Of a stretch of 64,000 nucleotides of DNA, positions 28,189 to 37,235 are shown in pieces (position 1 is the stretch's first letter; every line of letters starts with the position of its first letter). A program made the translations under genes and the position numbers. This stretch comes from Trebonia sp963774945 (GTDB lineage Bacteria; Actinomycetota; Actinomycetes; Streptosporangiales; Streptosporangiaceae). Location of the stretch: NCBI GenBank assembly GCA_963774945.1, contig CAVZHA010000023.1, positions 300,604 to 364,603 of the forward strand, written 5' to 3'. The notes under the pieces are model-generated. The model searched no databases. It had not been told where the DNA came from and saw nothing but the letters and a program-made list of their open reading frames with translations.

Positions 28189-28968
28189 CAGGCCACCGGT
28201 CCGCGGTGCACCGGCTCGGCCAGGTCGTGCGCGGCCAGCCAGGCCAGGCTGTCGCCGACGGCGGTGAGCATGTCGGTCGCGCAGCGGTCGAGCTCGACCA
28301 CGTGCCACTCGGCCGACGGGCAGGCGGCGAGGATGTCGGCCACCGGCATCCGGCCGCTGCCGACCGCGACCATCATGTCGCCTTCCCTGGTGCCGATCGG
28401 GCCGTCCTTGACGTGCAGGTAGCGGACCCGGTCGCCGAGGCGGCGCAGCAGCGCGGGCACGTCCTGCCCGCCGACCGCCGCCCAGTAGGTGTCGACCTCG
28501 AGGATCACCGCCGGGTCGAGCGCGTCGGCCAGCACCTCGAGGGCCGGCCGCCCGCCGACGATCGACGACAGCTCGAAGTCGTGGTTGTGGTAGCCGAGCC
28601 GCAGCCCCTGGTCCGCGAGCTTGACGGCGGCCTGGTTGAGCTCGCCCGCCAGCACCGCGATCGCCTCGGAGTCGGCGAACCGCACCGGGTCCGCCCACGG
28701 CACGATCACGGTGCCCGCGCCGAGGGCGACGGCGCCGCGCACCATCGCCTCGCCCTCGCCGTCCAGGATCTTGGCGTGCACCGAGCACACCGCCAGCCCG
28801 GCCTCGTCCAGGTCGGCCCGCAGCTGCTCCGGGTCGGTCAGCACGTCGTAGGGCTCGACCGCGCCGTAGCCGAAGTCCGCGACGCTGCCGCAGGACCGCC
28901 TTCCTGCCGGTCGTCTCGAGCTGCTCGCGCAGGGTGTAAAGCTGCAGGGCCGGCGGACTGCTGATCAA
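28188..28968 (-). CDS. sugar phosphate isomerase/epimerase 2 (TIM barrel), one frameshift
   Basis: About 259 residues after removing one surplus base near 28890. ALQLYTLREQLETTGRKAVL at the N-terminus, then CSVHAKILDGEGEAMVRGAV, RLGYHNHDFELSSIVGGRPA (His metal ligand), ILEVDTYWAAVGGQDVPALL and RVRYLHVKDGPIGTR match xylose-isomerase-like TIM barrels, as in inosose or keto-sugar isomerases. The start appears to be TTG 28968 preceded by GAGG. It heads the four-gene minus-strand operon opposite the LacI gene. Confidence 0.75.
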
Positions 28969-28992
28969 GGTGCACGCTCCTCGCCGGGAAAC

Positions 28993-29096
28993 ATTTTTCG
29001 CAAAGTTCCCGCTAAACTGATCGCTCCAGACAGCACGCTAGATCGCGGTTTGACCGGTGTCAATGGCGGTAGTCTGGGCAGTAATTTTTCGAAAAA
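28993..29096. promoter_or_regulatory. divergent control region with probable LacI operators
   Basis: Perfect palindrome TTTTTCGAAAAA at 29085-29096 and a related ATTTTTCGCAAAGT at 28993, plus inverted repeat TTGAC-N4-GTCAA at 29050-29063. The central CG and pairing around the gap between isomerase and LacI genes fit LacI-family autoregulation. Confidence 0.55.
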
Positions 29097-29116
29097 GTTA
29101 AGCGAGAGGGGCGCGG

Positions 29117-30282
29117 ATGACGGGTGCGGGCGCAGGCGGCGCGGGCGGTCCGAACGCGGGCGCGGGGGCGTCGCGTTCCGGGCGGGCGGGCAGCCTGACC
29201 AGCATCGCCGCGTCGGCCGGGGTGTCCGTCTCGACCGTGTCCAAGGTGCTCAACGGGCGGACCGACGTGGCCCCGGAGACCAGGGAGCGGCTCGGCCGGA
29301 TCCTGCGGACGTACGGCTACCAGGTCGCCCCGAGGTCCGGCATCGGCGTCGTCGACCTGCTGATCGGCCAGCCTCGGCGGCCTCTGGTCGGACGAGCTGA
29401 TCCGCGGCGCGGTCACCGCCGCGGCCGAGACCGAGATCAGCGTCATCGTCAGCCGGGTCGGCTCGGCCAGCGAGTTCGCGCGCTGGCTCAAGATCGCGAC
29501 CGCGCGCGGCACCCTCGGCGCGCTCAGCGTGCTCTACCTGCCCGACCAGGCGACGTTGCGGAGGATGGCCGACGCGAGCCTGCCGCTGGTGGTCATCGAC
29601 CCGCCGGCCGAGCCGGGCGGGCGAGATCCGGTCGGTCGGCACCACCAACTGGCAGGGCGGCCTGTCCGCCACCCGGCACCTCATCGAGCTCGGCCACCGC
29701 CGGATCGCCGCCATCGGCGGCCCGGACCACCTGTGGTCCTGCCGGGCCCGGCTCGACGGCTACCGCAGCGCCCTGCGCCGGGCCGACCTGCCGGTCGACG
29801 AGGACCTGGTGCGCTGCGACGAGCTGACCGCCGACGCGGGCCTGCGCCGGGCCAGGGAGCTCCTCGGCCTGCCGACCGCGCCGACCGCGATCGTGGCCGC
29901 CAACGACGCCCAGGCGTTCGGCGTGCTGCAGGCCATCGCCGAGCGCGGGCTCCGCTCGCCCGACGACGTCAGCGTGACCGGCTTCGACGACGTGCCGATC
30001 GCGACCTGGGCCACCCCGCCGCTCACCACCGTCAGGCAGCCGCTGGCGGCGATGGCCGCCACCGCGTTCTGGATGCTCACTTCCTCCGGCGCCCCCCGCG
30101 CATCCTCCGGCGCCCCCCGCGACCCCGCCCCCGCCCGCCCGCCAGGCACCCTGCACGCATCCGGCCCCTCGCCCGAGTCCGGCGTCGACCGCGGAGTCCT
30201 CCCTCGCCACCTCGAGCTCGAGACCACCCTCGTAGTCCGCCGCAGCACCGCCCCACCCCGCTCACCCACCCCCGCCCCCTGA
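29117..30282 (+). CDS. LacI-family transcriptional regulator, two frameshifts
   Basis: About 387 residues after removing surplus bases near 29375 and 29622. The HTH is SLTSIAASAGVSVSTVSKVL with NGRTDVAPETRERL hinge; the periplasmic-binding-like core has LGALSVLYLPDQATLRRMAD, GGLSATRHLIELGHRRIAAI, IVAANDAQAFGVLQAIAERG and DVSVTGFDDVPIATWATPPL. It probably represses the divergent sugar operon until a sugar effector binds. The C-terminal 60 residues are a Pro/Ala/Ser-rich extension containing an exact duplicated SSGAPR segment, longer than usual for the family. Confidence 0.8.
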
Positions 30283-30362
30283 GCCGTCTCCTCCCGTGAG
30301 CCGTCTCCACTCCGCTGACCCGTCTCCGCCCATTGGGCCGTCTCCACCCCCCTGAGCCGCCC
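30281..30362. repeat. imperfect tandem repeat after LacI gene
   Basis: Four to five imperfect copies of a unit of about 19 bases built on GAGCCGTCTCC (30281, 30298, 30317 and 30335, then GAGCCGCC at 30354). It directly follows the LacI stop. A short hairpin GAGGTCAAAACCTC at 30425 follows further on and might act as a terminator. Confidence 0.5.
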
Positions 30363-30510
30363 TAACCCAGCCGCACCAAAGATCATGGAAACTTTTTTCT
30401 TGGCGGAAGAAAAGCACGCTATATGAGGTCAAAACCTCCAAGATCTTTTCCGGACTTCCTCATAAGTCCCTTTAGCCGCACTGGCATAGCGGCCGATTCG
30501 TGTACGCCGT

Positions 30511-31773
30511 TCACGTAAGGGGAATTGCGGCGAGCGTTCGGCGGTAGTCCACGATCGAGTCCCCGAGCGCGCGGATCCCCGCCGTCCGGGCGCCCGACAG
30601 CGGCGCATGCTCGGTCACCACGGCGGCCCGCACCTCGACCGGCCGCCTGAGCCCGACGGCGTCGGCGCGCACGGCGTCGACGACCTCGGGGCGGCCGCCC
30701 CAGGGGCCGCCGAGCACCACCAGTTCGGGGTCGCAGAGCGCGACCACGCTGGACACGACGCCGCCGATCGCGCGGCCCAGCGCCACCAGCGCGATGCCCC
30801 CGACGTCGGTGATGGCCGCGTTGAGCGCGCCGAGGTCAATGGCGGTCGATTCGCGGTGACGCAGGCCGAGCTCGCCGAACACGTCAAGGAATCGCATGGC
30901 CGCGCCGTCCGGGCCGGCCGTGATCACGTGGGCGATCTCGCCCGCGATGCCGCTGCCGCCGCGCCGCACCTCGCCGTCGCTGACGATCGCGCCGCCAAGT
31001 CCCTCGCCGAGGTACAGGTAGGCGAAGTCTCCCCACGCCGCCCCGACAGCGTCGCGCTCGGCCCGCGCGGCCCAGTTGACGTCGTTGTCCACCACGACCG
31101 GCCCGCGCACGGAGTCAGCCAGCAGCTCGGCCGGGGACAGCTCGCCGACTAGGAACGGCGCGCCGGGCAGGTGCACCAGCCGCCCCGACGCCCGGTCGAC
31201 TGGATCGGCCGCGCTGACCATGGCCAGCCGGACCGGCGACGGCGCCCGCGCCGCGACCTCCCGCGCAGCCAGCCGGACCGCGCTCACCACCTGCCGCGGC
31301 CGAGCCGGGCGGGACACCGCCGCCCCGCCCCGCGCCAGCACCCGGCCCCGGGCGTCGACCACCTCGGCCGCAACCCCCTCCGGGGCGACGCTCATCACCA
31401 GCGCGCAGCCGACTTCGTCGGCCAGAGCGTAGTAGGACCCGACCCGCCCGCGGCCGGTGGTGCGCTCACCGGTGTCGGCCAGCACCCCGGCCTCGACCAG
31501 CCGCCGGACGCTCTCGCCGACCGTCGGCTTCGAGATCCCGGTATACGCGGCGAGCTCGGCTCGCGTCATCCGGTCGCGGGCGATCAGCGCGCGCAGCACG
31601 TGCTCGTCGCTAAGCTCGCGAAGCAGGTCAAGCGACGGCTTGACGGCCGTCGCCGTCACGCCCACAGTCGTAGTCCGGCCTGCGGTCGCCGTCTCGCCCG
31701 CCGTCGCCGTCCCACCCGCCGTCGTCGCCCCGGCCATCCCGACCGTCTCGGGCGGAACATCGGTCTCAGTCAC
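30511..31773 (-). CDS. ROK-family transcriptional regulator
   Basis: 420 residues, intact. A Thr/Ala/Gly-rich N-terminus of about 45 residues precedes an HTH (RDRMTRAELAAYTGISKPTV, GESVRRLVEAGVLADTGERT) and a ROK sugar-kinase-like domain (VVVDNDVNWAARAERDAVGA, FAYLYLGEGLGGAIVSDGEV, RRGGSGIAGEIAHV). The ROK zinc-binding cysteine motif is not evident, as is common in repressor members. It is expected to repress the divergent DUF1479 gene and itself; the ligand is probably a sugar. Confidence 0.85.
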   Translation of the reverse strand: MTETDVPPETVGMAGATTAGGTATAGETATAGRTTTVGVTATAVKPSLDLLRELSDEHVLRALIARDRMTRAELAAYTGISKPTVGESVRRLVEAGVLADTGERTTGRGRVGSYYALADEVGCALVMSVAPEGVAAEVVDARGRVLARGGAAVSRPARPRQVVSAVRLAAREVAARAPSPVRLAMVSAADPVDRASGRLVHLPGAPFLVGELSPAELLADSVRGPVVVDNDVNWAARAERDAVGAAWGDFAYLYLGEGLGGAIVSDGEVRRGGSGIAGEIAHVITAGPDGAAMRFLDVFGELGLRHRESTAIDLGALNAAITDVGGIALVALGRAIGGVVSSVVALCDPELVVLGGPWGGRPEVVDAVRADAVGLRRPVEVRAAVVTEHAPLSGARTAGIRALGDSIVDYRRTLAAIPLT

Positions 31774-31784
31774 CCGTTCATTCT

Positions 31785-31853
31785 AGACAGGAGTCTTGCC
31801 TAAATCGGCCTCCACTCGTAGGATAGCAATCCAGTAAGGAGTCCTATCCAAAG
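31785..31853. promoter_or_regulatory. two direct-repeat sites between ROK and DUF1479 genes
   Basis: AGACAGGAGTCTTGCCTAAA at 31785 and AGTAAGGAGTCCTATCCAAA at 31833 share an AGGAGTCyT core and lie 48 bp apart in the divergent gap; the second also pairs with GGATAG at 31821. They are good candidates for ROK-regulator binding. Confidence 0.55.
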
Positions 31854-31862
31854 GAGGCCGTC

Positions 31863-33158
31863 ATGGCTCTCGCCACGTCAGGCACGCCCACCGCGAAGGA
31901 ACTGCCGCACTGGGAGAGCGCGCCGGACGACCTGCCCGCGGCGATCCGCGGGATCAAGGCCGCGCTGCGCGCCCAGATCGAGGCGTCGGGCCGGTCGGTG
32001 CGCGAGGTGTTCGGCGTGATCGAGGCGCGGGTGCGGGCGCGGGTCGAGGAGATCGCGGCCGACAAGGCTCGCGGTGCCACCGTCTGGCCGGTCATCGACT
32101 ACGCGGACATCGAGGCGGGCACGGTGCCGACCGAGGATCTCGCCAAGCTGCGCCGGCGCGGCTGCCTGGTCGTCCGCGGCAACTTCGTCCACGAGCAGGC
32201 GCTCGCCTGGGATCAGCAATTGCTCGACTATGTCGAGGGGAACCGGTTCTTCGAGACCTACCGGGGCCCGGCCGACGACTTCTTCGCCAGCGTCGGATCC
32301 CGCCCGGAGATCTACCCGATCTACTGGTCGCCCCCGCAGATGCAGGCCCGCCAGAGCGAGCGGATGGCCAACGTCCAGGCGTTCCTCAACGCGCAGTGGA
32401 CCAGCGAATCGGACGGCGTCCAGTGGTTCGATCCGGCCCGCGACTCGCTCTACCCCGATCGAATCCGCCGCCGGCCGGAAGGCGCGAACTCAGGCGGGCT
32501 CGGCCCCCACCTGGACCCGGGCACCCTGGACCTGTGGATGACCCGGGCTTACCAGCGCGCGTTCCGCCACCTGTTCGACGGGACGGTCGAGCAGTACGAC
32601 CCGTGGGACGCCGCCCACCGCACCGCCGGGCCGCAGTACGAGGGCACGACCATGTGCTCGGCGTTCCGGACGTTCCAGGGCTGGACCGCGCTGTCGGACA
32701 TGGACCACGACCAGGGCGTGCTGCACACGGTGCCGATCCCCGAGGCGATGGGCTACCTGTTGCTCCGGCCCCTGCTCGACGACGTCGCCGATGACGACAT
32801 GTGCGGCGTCACCGTCAACCAGTCATTCCCCGCCAGCGGCACCTGGCACCCGCTGCTGCTTGAGGCGCTGTCGGGCATCCCCGACGTCCGGGCGGGCGAC
32901 TCGGTCTGGTGGCACTGCGACATGATCCACAGCGTCGCCCCGGTGACCGGCCAGCGCGGCTGGGGCAACGTCATGTACATCCCGGCCGCGCCCTGGTGCC
33001 CACGCAACCAGCGCTACGCCGCCAGCGTCCGCGAGGCGTTCCTGACCGGATCCAGCCCGGCCGACTTCCCGGCCGAGCACTACGAGCGCAGCTGGCCCGA
33101 CCGTTTCGCCGTGGACCAGCTCAACGACATCGGACGCCGCGGTCTTGACCTGAGCTGA
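31863..33158 (+). CDS. DUF1479-family (YbiU-like) putative oxygenase
   Basis: 431 residues, intact, with family strings LRRRGCLVVRGNFVHEQALA, GGLGPHLDPGTLDLWMTRAY (a likely HxD iron motif), FRTFQGWTALSDMDHDQGVL and WWHCDMIHSVAPVTGQRGWG (distal His). DUF1479 proteins have the double-stranded beta-helix of Fe(II)/2-oxoglutarate dioxygenases; the substrate is unestablished. ATG 31863 follows AAAGGAGG. It is divergent from the ROK gene and appears to be its main target. Confidence 0.85.
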   Translation: MALATSGTPTAKELPHWESAPDDLPAAIRGIKAALRAQIEASGRSVREVFGVIEARVRARVEEIAADKARGATVWPVIDYADIEAGTVPTEDLAKLRRRGCLVVRGNFVHEQALAWDQQLLDYVEGNRFFETYRGPADDFFASVGSRPEIYPIYWSPPQMQARQSERMANVQAFLNAQWTSESDGVQWFDPARDSLYPDRIRRRPEGANSGGLGPHLDPGTLDLWMTRAYQRAFRHLFDGTVEQYDPWDAAHRTAGPQYEGTTMCSAFRTFQGWTALSDMDHDQGVLHTVPIPEAMGYLLLRPLLDDVADDDMCGVTVNQSFPASGTWHPLLLEALSGIPDVRAGDSVWWHCDMIHSVAPVTGQRGWGNVMYIPAAPWCPRNQRYAASVREAFLTGSSPADFPAEHYERSWPDRFAVDQLNDIGRRGLDLS

Positions 33159-33197
33159 CCGGCTGGCCCAGGCCGGCCGCCAATGACTAACAGACGG

Positions 33198-33758
33198 CTA
33201 GATAGGCACGAAGATCCAGGCGATGTCGCGCGGTCTTCGACCGGGGAGCGTGATGTCGACTGGCCGGAACTGGTCGATCGGCAGCTTGGGGCCGATCGCC
33301 TCGAACACTGGGCCCGACAGCAGGACGGCCAGGCTGGCTCCCGGATGCTCGACCAGCGCGGCCCGGAGCGGCGGGCTTTCCGCGAGCCGACGCACCTTGG
33401 CGACGGCGTCTCCGCCGAAGCTCCCCGCCGCCAGGGTCGTGACTCCTTCGTGAAAGGCCAGCCTGCATCGCACGTTGAGGTCGGCAAGCGGCCGCGGCAG
33501 GTGTTCTACCAGGGAAGATACGACTCTCGGTTCGTCGATGCCGACGGGAAGCAGCCCCACCTGTCCGGCCGCGTGGCGGTCGAGCAGTATTCGCTCAAGT
33601 CCCAGCGACGCACATACGTCCCTGAACGCCTTGGCGCCTCGCCGCTGGGCCTCGGTCTTCTCGTTGCTCCCGCAGCCGCGGGGCGAGTCGATGCCATACG
33701 CGACGCACAACCGCCGGATACCAGGGGGCGTGTCGTCGTCCATGGCCTTACAGTGCAC
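33198..33758 (-). CDS. unrecognised protein, possible degenerate nucleotidyl-cyclase-like partner of Crp
   Basis: About 186 residues from a GTG at 33758 (ATG 33743 is an alternative). The layout (IRRLCVAYGIDSPRGCGSNE, FRDVCASLGLERILLDRHAA, VGLLPVGIDEPRVVSSLVEH, LNVRCRLAFHEGVTTLAAGS, AVAKVRRLAES) resembles actinobacterial proteins with a cyclase-homology-like domain that occur beside Crp/Fnr regulators. Catalytic Asp residues of true class III cyclases are not visible. It lies just downstream of a cyclic-nucleotide-type regulator in the same orientation; function inferred only loosely. Confidence 0.5.
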   Translation of the reverse strand: MHCKAMDDDTPPGIRRLCVAYGIDSPRGCGSNEKTEAQRRGAKAFRDVCASLGLERILLDRHAAGQVGLLPVGIDEPRVVSSLVEHLPRPLADLNVRCRLAFHEGVTTLAAGSFGGDAVAKVRRLAESPPLRAALVEHPGASLAVLLSGPVFEAIGPKLPIDQFRPVDITLPGRRPRDIAWIFVPI

Positions 33759-33780
33759 GGCAGGCGGGGGTTTGACACCG

Positions 33781-34524
33781 TTATTTAACGGGTTTCCGTG
33801 CCCCCGATCCGGATCGCGAACTGGCGATGGCGACCAGCGCCGCCGGATCGGTGATCGCTACCTGCCGGTAGCCGGTCATCACGATCTTGTCCTTGCGAAG
33901 CTGCCTCAGCGCCTTATGCACCGCAGGCTCCGACGCTCCCACCATGGCCGCGAGTTCCGGCTGAGTGAGCGTGTACTGGAACTCGGTGCCATTCGGAGTC
34001 GGCTTGCCGTAGAGGGACCCGAGTTCGCTCAGCACCCGGGCCAGGCGAGCCATGACGGGGAGCCCGCTGAAGTCGATCCTGCGCCGGGTTGCCCAGCGAA
34101 GCTCGCTCGAGAGCGAACGGCTGACGGCGACGCTGGCGTCCGGTCGGCGGTCAAGGAACCGCAGGAACTCACGCTGGCTCACCACCCGGACCACGGTCAC
34201 GCCAGCACTGATCACGGTGGCCGAGCGGGGTGCACCGTCCAAGGCGGCCTGCTCGCCCACCAGATCCCCGCCGACGCGCAGCGAAAGCAGTGCCTGCCCG
34301 CCTTCCTCGGTCGCGCCCAGGACCTTAACCCAGCCATCGATCAGCGTCATGACGTCGGTCGACTTATCGCCCTCCAATATCAGAACGTCCTCCGGGAGGT
34401 ACTCCCGCGATATCCCGAGGCTCAGCAATTCCTCCCGGGTGCTCTCGCTCAGCATGCCGAGAAACGTCTGGGGCGGCCAGCCTAGGGGCCTGGGATCGAA
34501 TCGCCTGGCACTGTTTCGATCCAT
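33781..34524 (-). CDS. Crp/Fnr-family transcriptional regulator
   Basis: 247 residues. The N-terminal cyclic-nucleotide-binding fold reads ILEGDKSTDVMTLIDGWVKV, SLRVGGDLVGEQAALDGAPR, SATVISAGVTVVRVV; the GE...RSAT phosphate-binding pattern suggests real nucleotide binding. The C-terminal winged helix is LTQPELAAMVGASEPAVHKA followed by LRQLRKDKIVMTGYRQV. Typical length for the family. The 430-base region upstream has no gene. It pairs with the small downstream gene. Confidence 0.85.
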   Translation of the reverse strand: MDRNSARRFDPRPLGWPPQTFLGMLSESTREELLSLGISREYLPEDVLILEGDKSTDVMTLIDGWVKVLGATEEGGQALLSLRVGGDLVGEQAALDGAPRSATVISAGVTVVRVVSQREFLRFLDRRPDASVAVSRSLSSELRWATRRRIDFSGLPVMARLARVLSELGSLYGKPTPNGTEFQYTLTQPELAAMVGASEPAVHKALRQLRKDKIVMTGYRQVAITDPAALVAIASSRSGSGARKPVK

Positions 34525-34955
34525 GTTGGTCCAGCTCCCTCACGGGTATGTCGCCAATTAAATGTAACTCCTTTCTGCCAGCTTTCCTATCGGCATTGGC
34601 AAGCGACAGGCTGTGAACCACCTAGCGGCGAGGTATCGGATGTTTTGTGCAGGTTGTCAGGAGAACGCGGTCATCGCCATTTCCGCTGCGACCGCACTGT
34701 AAGAGTCGGCCAAATCCTCGGCAAACCCATCGTTTTACGTGGTCGGCGACGCCCCTCTGGTCCCATAGTGAGTCACTGTCGGCGGCGAGCTGGGCGATTA
34801 CGCTCCCGTCCGCATCGGCTATCCCGATAAGGGATTTGACGCGACGGCCTGGATGCGGCTGTTCGGGTACTCCGGCCAGCAGGTCAGTTCGCTGCTCGAA
34901 TAGCCAGCGGCGACAGAACGGCGAGGTAATGCACCCAGGACGCCGCGCCGCCGGT
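34525..34955. other. gap with possible short gene remnant
   Basis: No complete gene. On the plus strand, bases about 34775-34903 encode an uninterrupted, protein-like peptide (GGELGDYAPVRIGYPDKGFD then ATAWMRLFGYSGQQVSSLLE, stop TAG 34901) without a start codon, which may be the 3' remnant of a lost gene. The rest shows nothing I can support except the Crp gene's upstream region. Confidence 0.3.
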
Positions 34956-35912
34956 CTACCCGAACGTGAAGACGTACGCCTGGGCCCCCGGCTGGCCGAA
35001 CGTGATCTCCAGCGTCCGCTCGAGGACCTCGCCCTGCTCTCGTACGAGCTGGTAGCAGCGGCCGCTCCCGAGCAGGCCGTTCCCGTCGGCGTCGGCGTCC
35101 GCTCCGTGCGACGGTCCGGGGGCTTGCCCGTCGACGAGCACCCGGAACGGGATCGGCGAGGCGCCCCCGGCCGACATCACCAGGTTCGCGTCGCGAGCCT
35201 GGAAACGGAAGGCGATGCGCCCGCCGGCGTGGTCGAGGGTGGCCTTCTCCTGCTCGATCGTCCAGTGCCCGGCGACCGCCCACTGATTGAGCCCCAGCCG
35301 CTCGGGGATCCGGTACAGCCGACTCTCCGGGACCGCGCCCTCGGGCGAGGCGAAGCCCTCGCTCCGCCCCGCGCCGAGATAGGTCTCGGGCGAGCGCAGG
35401 TGGTCCCAGTCCGCGGCCGCCTCGACGCCCCGCCCCTCAACGGCGACCGCCACCGGCGACCGGTCGACGCCGAGCGCGCGCTGGATGACGCGCTCGGACT
35501 GCTCGTACTCGCCCTCGCCGAAATGCCGGCCGACGATGACGCCGTCGGAGTCGATGAAGTACAAGGCCGGCCAGTAGTGGTTGTCGAAGGCGCTCCAGAT
35601 CGCGTACTGGTTGTCGATTGCGACCGGGTAGTCGATGTCGCGTTCGAGTGTCGCCTGCCGCACCAGCTCGATGTCGTGCTCGAACAAGAACTCCGGCGTG
35701 TGGACGCCGATCACGACCAGGCCGTCGTCGCGGTAGGCGCCTGACCAGGCGCGGACGTAAGGTTCCTGGCGCAGCCAGTTGATGCAGGTCAGCGTCCAGA
35801 AGTTGACGACCGTGACGTGGCCGCGCAGCTCGGCGGGGTGCAGCGGGGGCGAGTTGAGCCACCCGGCGGCCCCGTCGAGCGCGGGCAGGTGCAGCGGACT
35901 TGGCATGGTCAT
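34956..35912 (-). CDS. redoxin/DipZ C-terminal-like thioredoxin-fold protein
   Basis: 318 residues. The N-terminal thioredoxin fold has GHVTVVNFWTLTCINWLRQE with CINW in place of the usual CxxC, then VVIGVHTPEFLFEHDIELVR and PALYFIDSDGVIVGRHFGEG. A C-terminal carbohydrate-binding-like beta domain (GVAGHW-type AVAGHWTIEQEKATLDHAGG) matches DipZ relatives. The loss of the second active-site Cys argues against classic disulphide exchange. It directly follows the epoxide hydrolase gene with no gap. Confidence 0.75.
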   Translation of the reverse strand: MTMPSPLHLPALDGAAGWLNSPPLHPAELRGHVTVVNFWTLTCINWLRQEPYVRAWSGAYRDDGLVVIGVHTPEFLFEHDIELVRQATLERDIDYPVAIDNQYAIWSAFDNHYWPALYFIDSDGVIVGRHFGEGEYEQSERVIQRALGVDRSPVAVAVEGRGVEAAADWDHLRSPETYLGAGRSEGFASPEGAVPESRLYRIPERLGLNQWAVAGHWTIEQEKATLDHAGGRIAFRFQARDANLVMSAGGASPIPFRVLVDGQAPGPSHGADADADGNGLLGSGRCYQLVREQGEVLERTLEITFGQPGAQAYVFTFG

Positions 35913-37115
35913 CTAGCGTAGCGACCTGAACCCGGTGCGCACCTCGGACGAGAACAGTTCCGGCTCCTGCCAGGCGGCGAAGTGACCGCCCCGGTCGACC
36001 TCGTTGAAGTAGACCAGGTTGGGATAGGCCCGCTCGGTCCAGCTGCGCGGCGCCTTGTAGATCTCATTCGGGAAGACGGTCACGGCGGCCGGGATGGAGA
36101 CGTTCTTGGCGTCGAAGAAGCCGTACGCGTTCTCCGCGTAGAGGCGGCTCGACGACACCCCGGTGTTCGTCAGCCAGTAGAACGTGACGTTATCGAGGAC
36201 CTCGTCCCTGGTCAGGTTCCCGACCGGCCGCCCGGCGAAGGCGGCCCTGATGTCCTCGTAGCTGCGCAGGTCGTGGTTGATCATCCAGGCCGCCAGGCCG
36301 ACCGGGGAGTCCGCCAGCGCGTAGAGCGTCTGCGGCGAGGTGGCCATTTCCACCGCGTAGCCGATGCCCTTGGTGTAGATGAAGTTGATCTGCTCCCAGG
36401 TGCTCTGCTCCTCGGCCGACAGGCCGGCCGGGGCCGGGGCGCCGGTGACGAAGCGGATCTCCTGCGCCACCTCGGGCGGAATGACGCCGGGCATGTTGGA
36501 ATGGATGCCGAGCAGTCCCGGGGGCGCCGCGACGCCCATCAGGTCGGTGATGACGGCGCCCCAGTCGCCGCCCTGCGCGACGTAGTGCGTGTATCCCAGG
36601 CGCTTCATCAGCTCGACCCAGGCCGCCGCGATGTGATCGGGGGTCCAGCTCGTGTCGCGCGGCTTGCCCGAGTACCCGTAGTCCGGTATCGACGGGATCA
36701 CCACGTCGAACGCGTCGTCGGCGCTGCCGCCGTGCGCGGTGGGGTTGGTGAGCGGGTCGATGACCCGCAGCAGCTCGATGATCGAGCCGGGCCATCCGTG
36801 CGTGATGATGACCGGCAGCGCGTGCTCGTGATTCGAGCGGACGTGGATGAAGTGGATGTCGAGACCGTCGATCTCGGTCACGAAGTGCGGCAGGGCCGCC
36901 AGCCGCGCCTCGCACTTGCGCCAGTCGTACGGCCCCGCCCAGTAGCGCGCCAGTTCCTGCATCAGCTCGAGCTGCACGCCCTGCGACTGGTCGGGCACCG
37001 GCTCCCGGTCCGGCCATCGGGTGTTCTCGATGCGCGCACGGAGGTCATTGAGCTCCTCCCGGGACGCCTTCGGGATCGTGAACGGCCGGATCAACTCGGC
37101 GGTGGTGACGGACAT
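35913..37115 (-). CDS. epoxide hydrolase (EHN/alpha-beta hydrolase)
   Basis: 400 residues, intact. EHN domain (LRARIENTRWPDREPVPDQS, LARYWAGPYDWRKCEARLAA), oxyanion motif THGWPGSIIELLRVI, SIPDYGYSGKPRDTSW, nucleophile Asp in VAQGGDWGAVITDLMG and terminal His in VDRGGHFAAWQEPELF. It hydrolyses epoxides or related xenobiotics. ATG 37115. Same family as the frameshifted gene at 15632-16820, but clearly divergent from it. Forms a likely operon with the redoxin. Confidence 0.9.
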   Translation of the reverse strand: MSVTTAELIRPFTIPKASREELNDLRARIENTRWPDREPVPDQSQGVQLELMQELARYWAGPYDWRKCEARLAALPHFVTEIDGLDIHFIHVRSNHEHALPVIITHGWPGSIIELLRVIDPLTNPTAHGGSADDAFDVVIPSIPDYGYSGKPRDTSWTPDHIAAAWVELMKRLGYTHYVAQGGDWGAVITDLMGVAAPPGLLGIHSNMPGVIPPEVAQEIRFVTGAPAPAGLSAEEQSTWEQINFIYTKGIGYAVEMATSPQTLYALADSPVGLAAWMINHDLRSYEDIRAAFAGRPVGNLTRDEVLDNVTFYWLTNTGVSSSRLYAENAYGFFDAKNVSIPAAVTVFPNEIYKAPRSWTERAYPNLVYFNEVDRGGHFAAWQEPELFSSEVRTGFRSLR

Positions 37116-37235
37116 CTGGGCCTCCTCGGTGCGGTGCGGTGCGGTCTGGTGTGGACCACCACATCAAGCCTGGTTCGCGTCGCCTCGCATCGCACCCGGG
37201 GGAGACCCCGGGTTCGCACCCTGGTTTTCGAACCC

